DNA of 13,615 nucleotides from JBMYQA01 sp049600855. GTDB taxonomy: Bacteria > Bacteroidota > Bacteroidia > Cytophagales > Flammeovirgaceae. The position numbers were made by a program, and so were the translations under genes. A model generated the notes under the pieces. It saw only the letters and a program-made list of their open reading frames with translations. It had not been told where the DNA came from and made no database searches. This document shows positions 13,034 to 13,615 of this stretch, piece by piece. Numbering within the stretch: the stretch's first letter is position 1; every line of letters begins with the position of its first letter. The DNA is taken from the NCBI GenBank assembly GCA_049600855.1, contig JBMYQA010000154.1, positions 1-13,615 of the forward strand, read 5' to 3'.

Positions 13034-13615
13034 CTAAACCGTAGTGAGGTTTGAAATGAATTTTTCGATTTCTGTCAAAGAGATTTTATTTTCATAATAT
13101 GCTCTTCCGAAAATCACGCCATATAAGCCTAAATCATTCAATTTCTTAATGTCATCAATCGAGCTTACGCCACCACTTGCCAAAAGTTTAATTTCAGGAA
13201 AACGTTTTCCGATCTCTTTGTAAAGTTCAAAGTTCGGTCCATCTAACATTCCATCTAAGCTGACATCCGAACATTTTACATACTGAATGCTGCGTTGATA
13301 GTAGTAATCTAAGTGTTCCATCAAGTCAATATCGGTACTTTTTTGCCAACCACGCACTTGAATTTTTCCATTAAACGCATCGGCACTTAGCACTACACGA
13401 TCACGGCCATAGGACATAATCCATGAAGTGAAGAGTCTTTTGTTGGTAGCGGCTAAACTACCCACAGTAAAGCTAGAAGCATTGTACTCCAACACTTTCT
13501 GTACGTCTCCATCTGTATTGATACCTCCACCAAAATTTACTCTTAATTTGGTATGACCAGTAATATTTTGAAGGGCATCCCAGTTTTCGCCTTTTCCTTT
13601 GCCGTCTTTGGCTCC
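13034..13615 (-). CDS. hisA: HisA, ProFAR isomerase (N-terminus cut by window edge)
   Basis: The visible 193 residues are the C-terminal four fifths of a HisA (beta/alpha)8 barrel, which isomerises ProFAR to PRFAR in the fourth step of histidine synthesis. The frame enters from the right edge at GAKDGKGKGENWDAL and continues through LRVNFGGGINTDGDVQKVLE (phosphate-binding loop) and FTVGSLAA. VLSADAFNGKIQVRGWQKSTDID carries the conserved barrel aspartate. YVKCSDVSLDGMLDGPNFELYK is the second phosphate and catalytic loop, with Asp in LDG, and LLASGGVSSIDDIKKL with GVIFGRAYYENKI complete the barrel. The SDVSLDGMLDGPN signature and the ASGGVSS loop separate it from HisF. About 45-50 N-terminal residues, including the first catalytic aspartate, lie beyond the window. 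A GTG at 13495 is in frame but internal and should not be taken as the start. A terminator follows directly, so no hisF or hisIE is co-transcribed downstream. Confidence 0.95.
   Translation of the reverse strand, partial: GAKDGKGKGENWDALQNITGHTKLRVNFGGGINTDGDVQKVLEYNASSFTVGSLAATNKRLFTSWIMSYGRDRVVLSADAFNGKIQVRGWQKSTDIDLMEHLDYYYQRSIQYVKCSDVSLDGMLDGPNFELYKEIGKRFPEIKLLASGGVSSIDDIKKLNDLGLYGVIFGRAYYENKISLTEIEKFISNLTTV

Noticed and set aside
13034..13495. Taking the GTG at 13495 as the start of the final gene
   Set aside because: The frame continues without a stop to the window edge and encodes further conserved HisA sequence (LRVNFGGGI), so the real start lies outside the window.

Overview
The window looks like ordinary chromosome from a Bacteroidota bacterium, most likely a Cytophagales-type lineage. 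The evidence is AT-rich coding DNA, several Bacteroidota-type promoter elements (TAnnTTTG), start sites without clear Shine-Dalgarno sequences, a lipoprotein with an acidic tract straight after the lipobox cysteine, a Bacteroidota-style short tetrapyrrole-methylase-fold methyltransferase, and a mevalonate-pathway HMG-CoA reductase. The genus cannot be named from this sequence alone. I see no tRNA, rRNA, insertion sequence, prophage or CRISPR array.

Layout. Positions 1-1857 (minus strand) hold a PhzF-family protein cut by the left edge, an Mpo1-like (DUF962) membrane protein and a TetR-family regulator. A near-perfect 18-bp stem-loop separates the Mpo1-like gene from phzF. TetR and the Mpo1-like gene probably form one transcript, with a promoter at 1880-1911 that carries operator-like dyads. 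Positions 2195-3271 (plus) encode an LDH2/malate-dehydrogenase-family oxidoreductase. Positions 3548-4648 (minus) encode a Na+/phosphate symporter-family protein. Positions 4896-6335 hold a convergent, 15-bp-overlapping pair: an RsmI-like methyltransferase (plus) and a patatin-like hydrolase (minus). Positions 6478-7317 (plus) encode an esterase-D-like alpha/beta hydrolase that converges on HMG-CoA reductase (7436-8983, minus), with a terminator between them. Positions 9220-9954 (minus) encode a small secreted L-type lectin-domain protein. Positions 10252-12773 (plus) carry a DUF2391 membrane protein, a bacterial PH-domain membrane protein, a five-helix membrane protein with a periplasmic thioredoxin-like CSPC domain, and a lipocalin-like lipoprotein. 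Positions 13034-13615 (minus) are hisA, cut by the right edge. Two oppositely directed terminators separate the lipoprotein gene from hisA.

How the genes relate. The window is mostly single-gene transcription units with frequent strand switches: housekeeping metabolism (histidine synthesis, mevalonate, a 2-hydroxy-acid dehydrogenase), transport, lipid-related enzymes (Mpo1-like, patatin) and cell-envelope proteins. The only likely co-transcribed pairs are TetR with Mpo1-like and DUF2391 with the PH-domain protein.

No coherent undescribed multi-gene system stands out. The most interesting leads are local: the self-overlapping TetR promoter/operator, the stem-loop in front of phzF, a GC-rich perfect inverted repeat at 3397-3430, the HMG-CoA reductase with an extra N-terminal region, the calcium-loop-like insert in the esterase, the lone secreted lectin, and the membrane-anchored thioredoxin-like protein.
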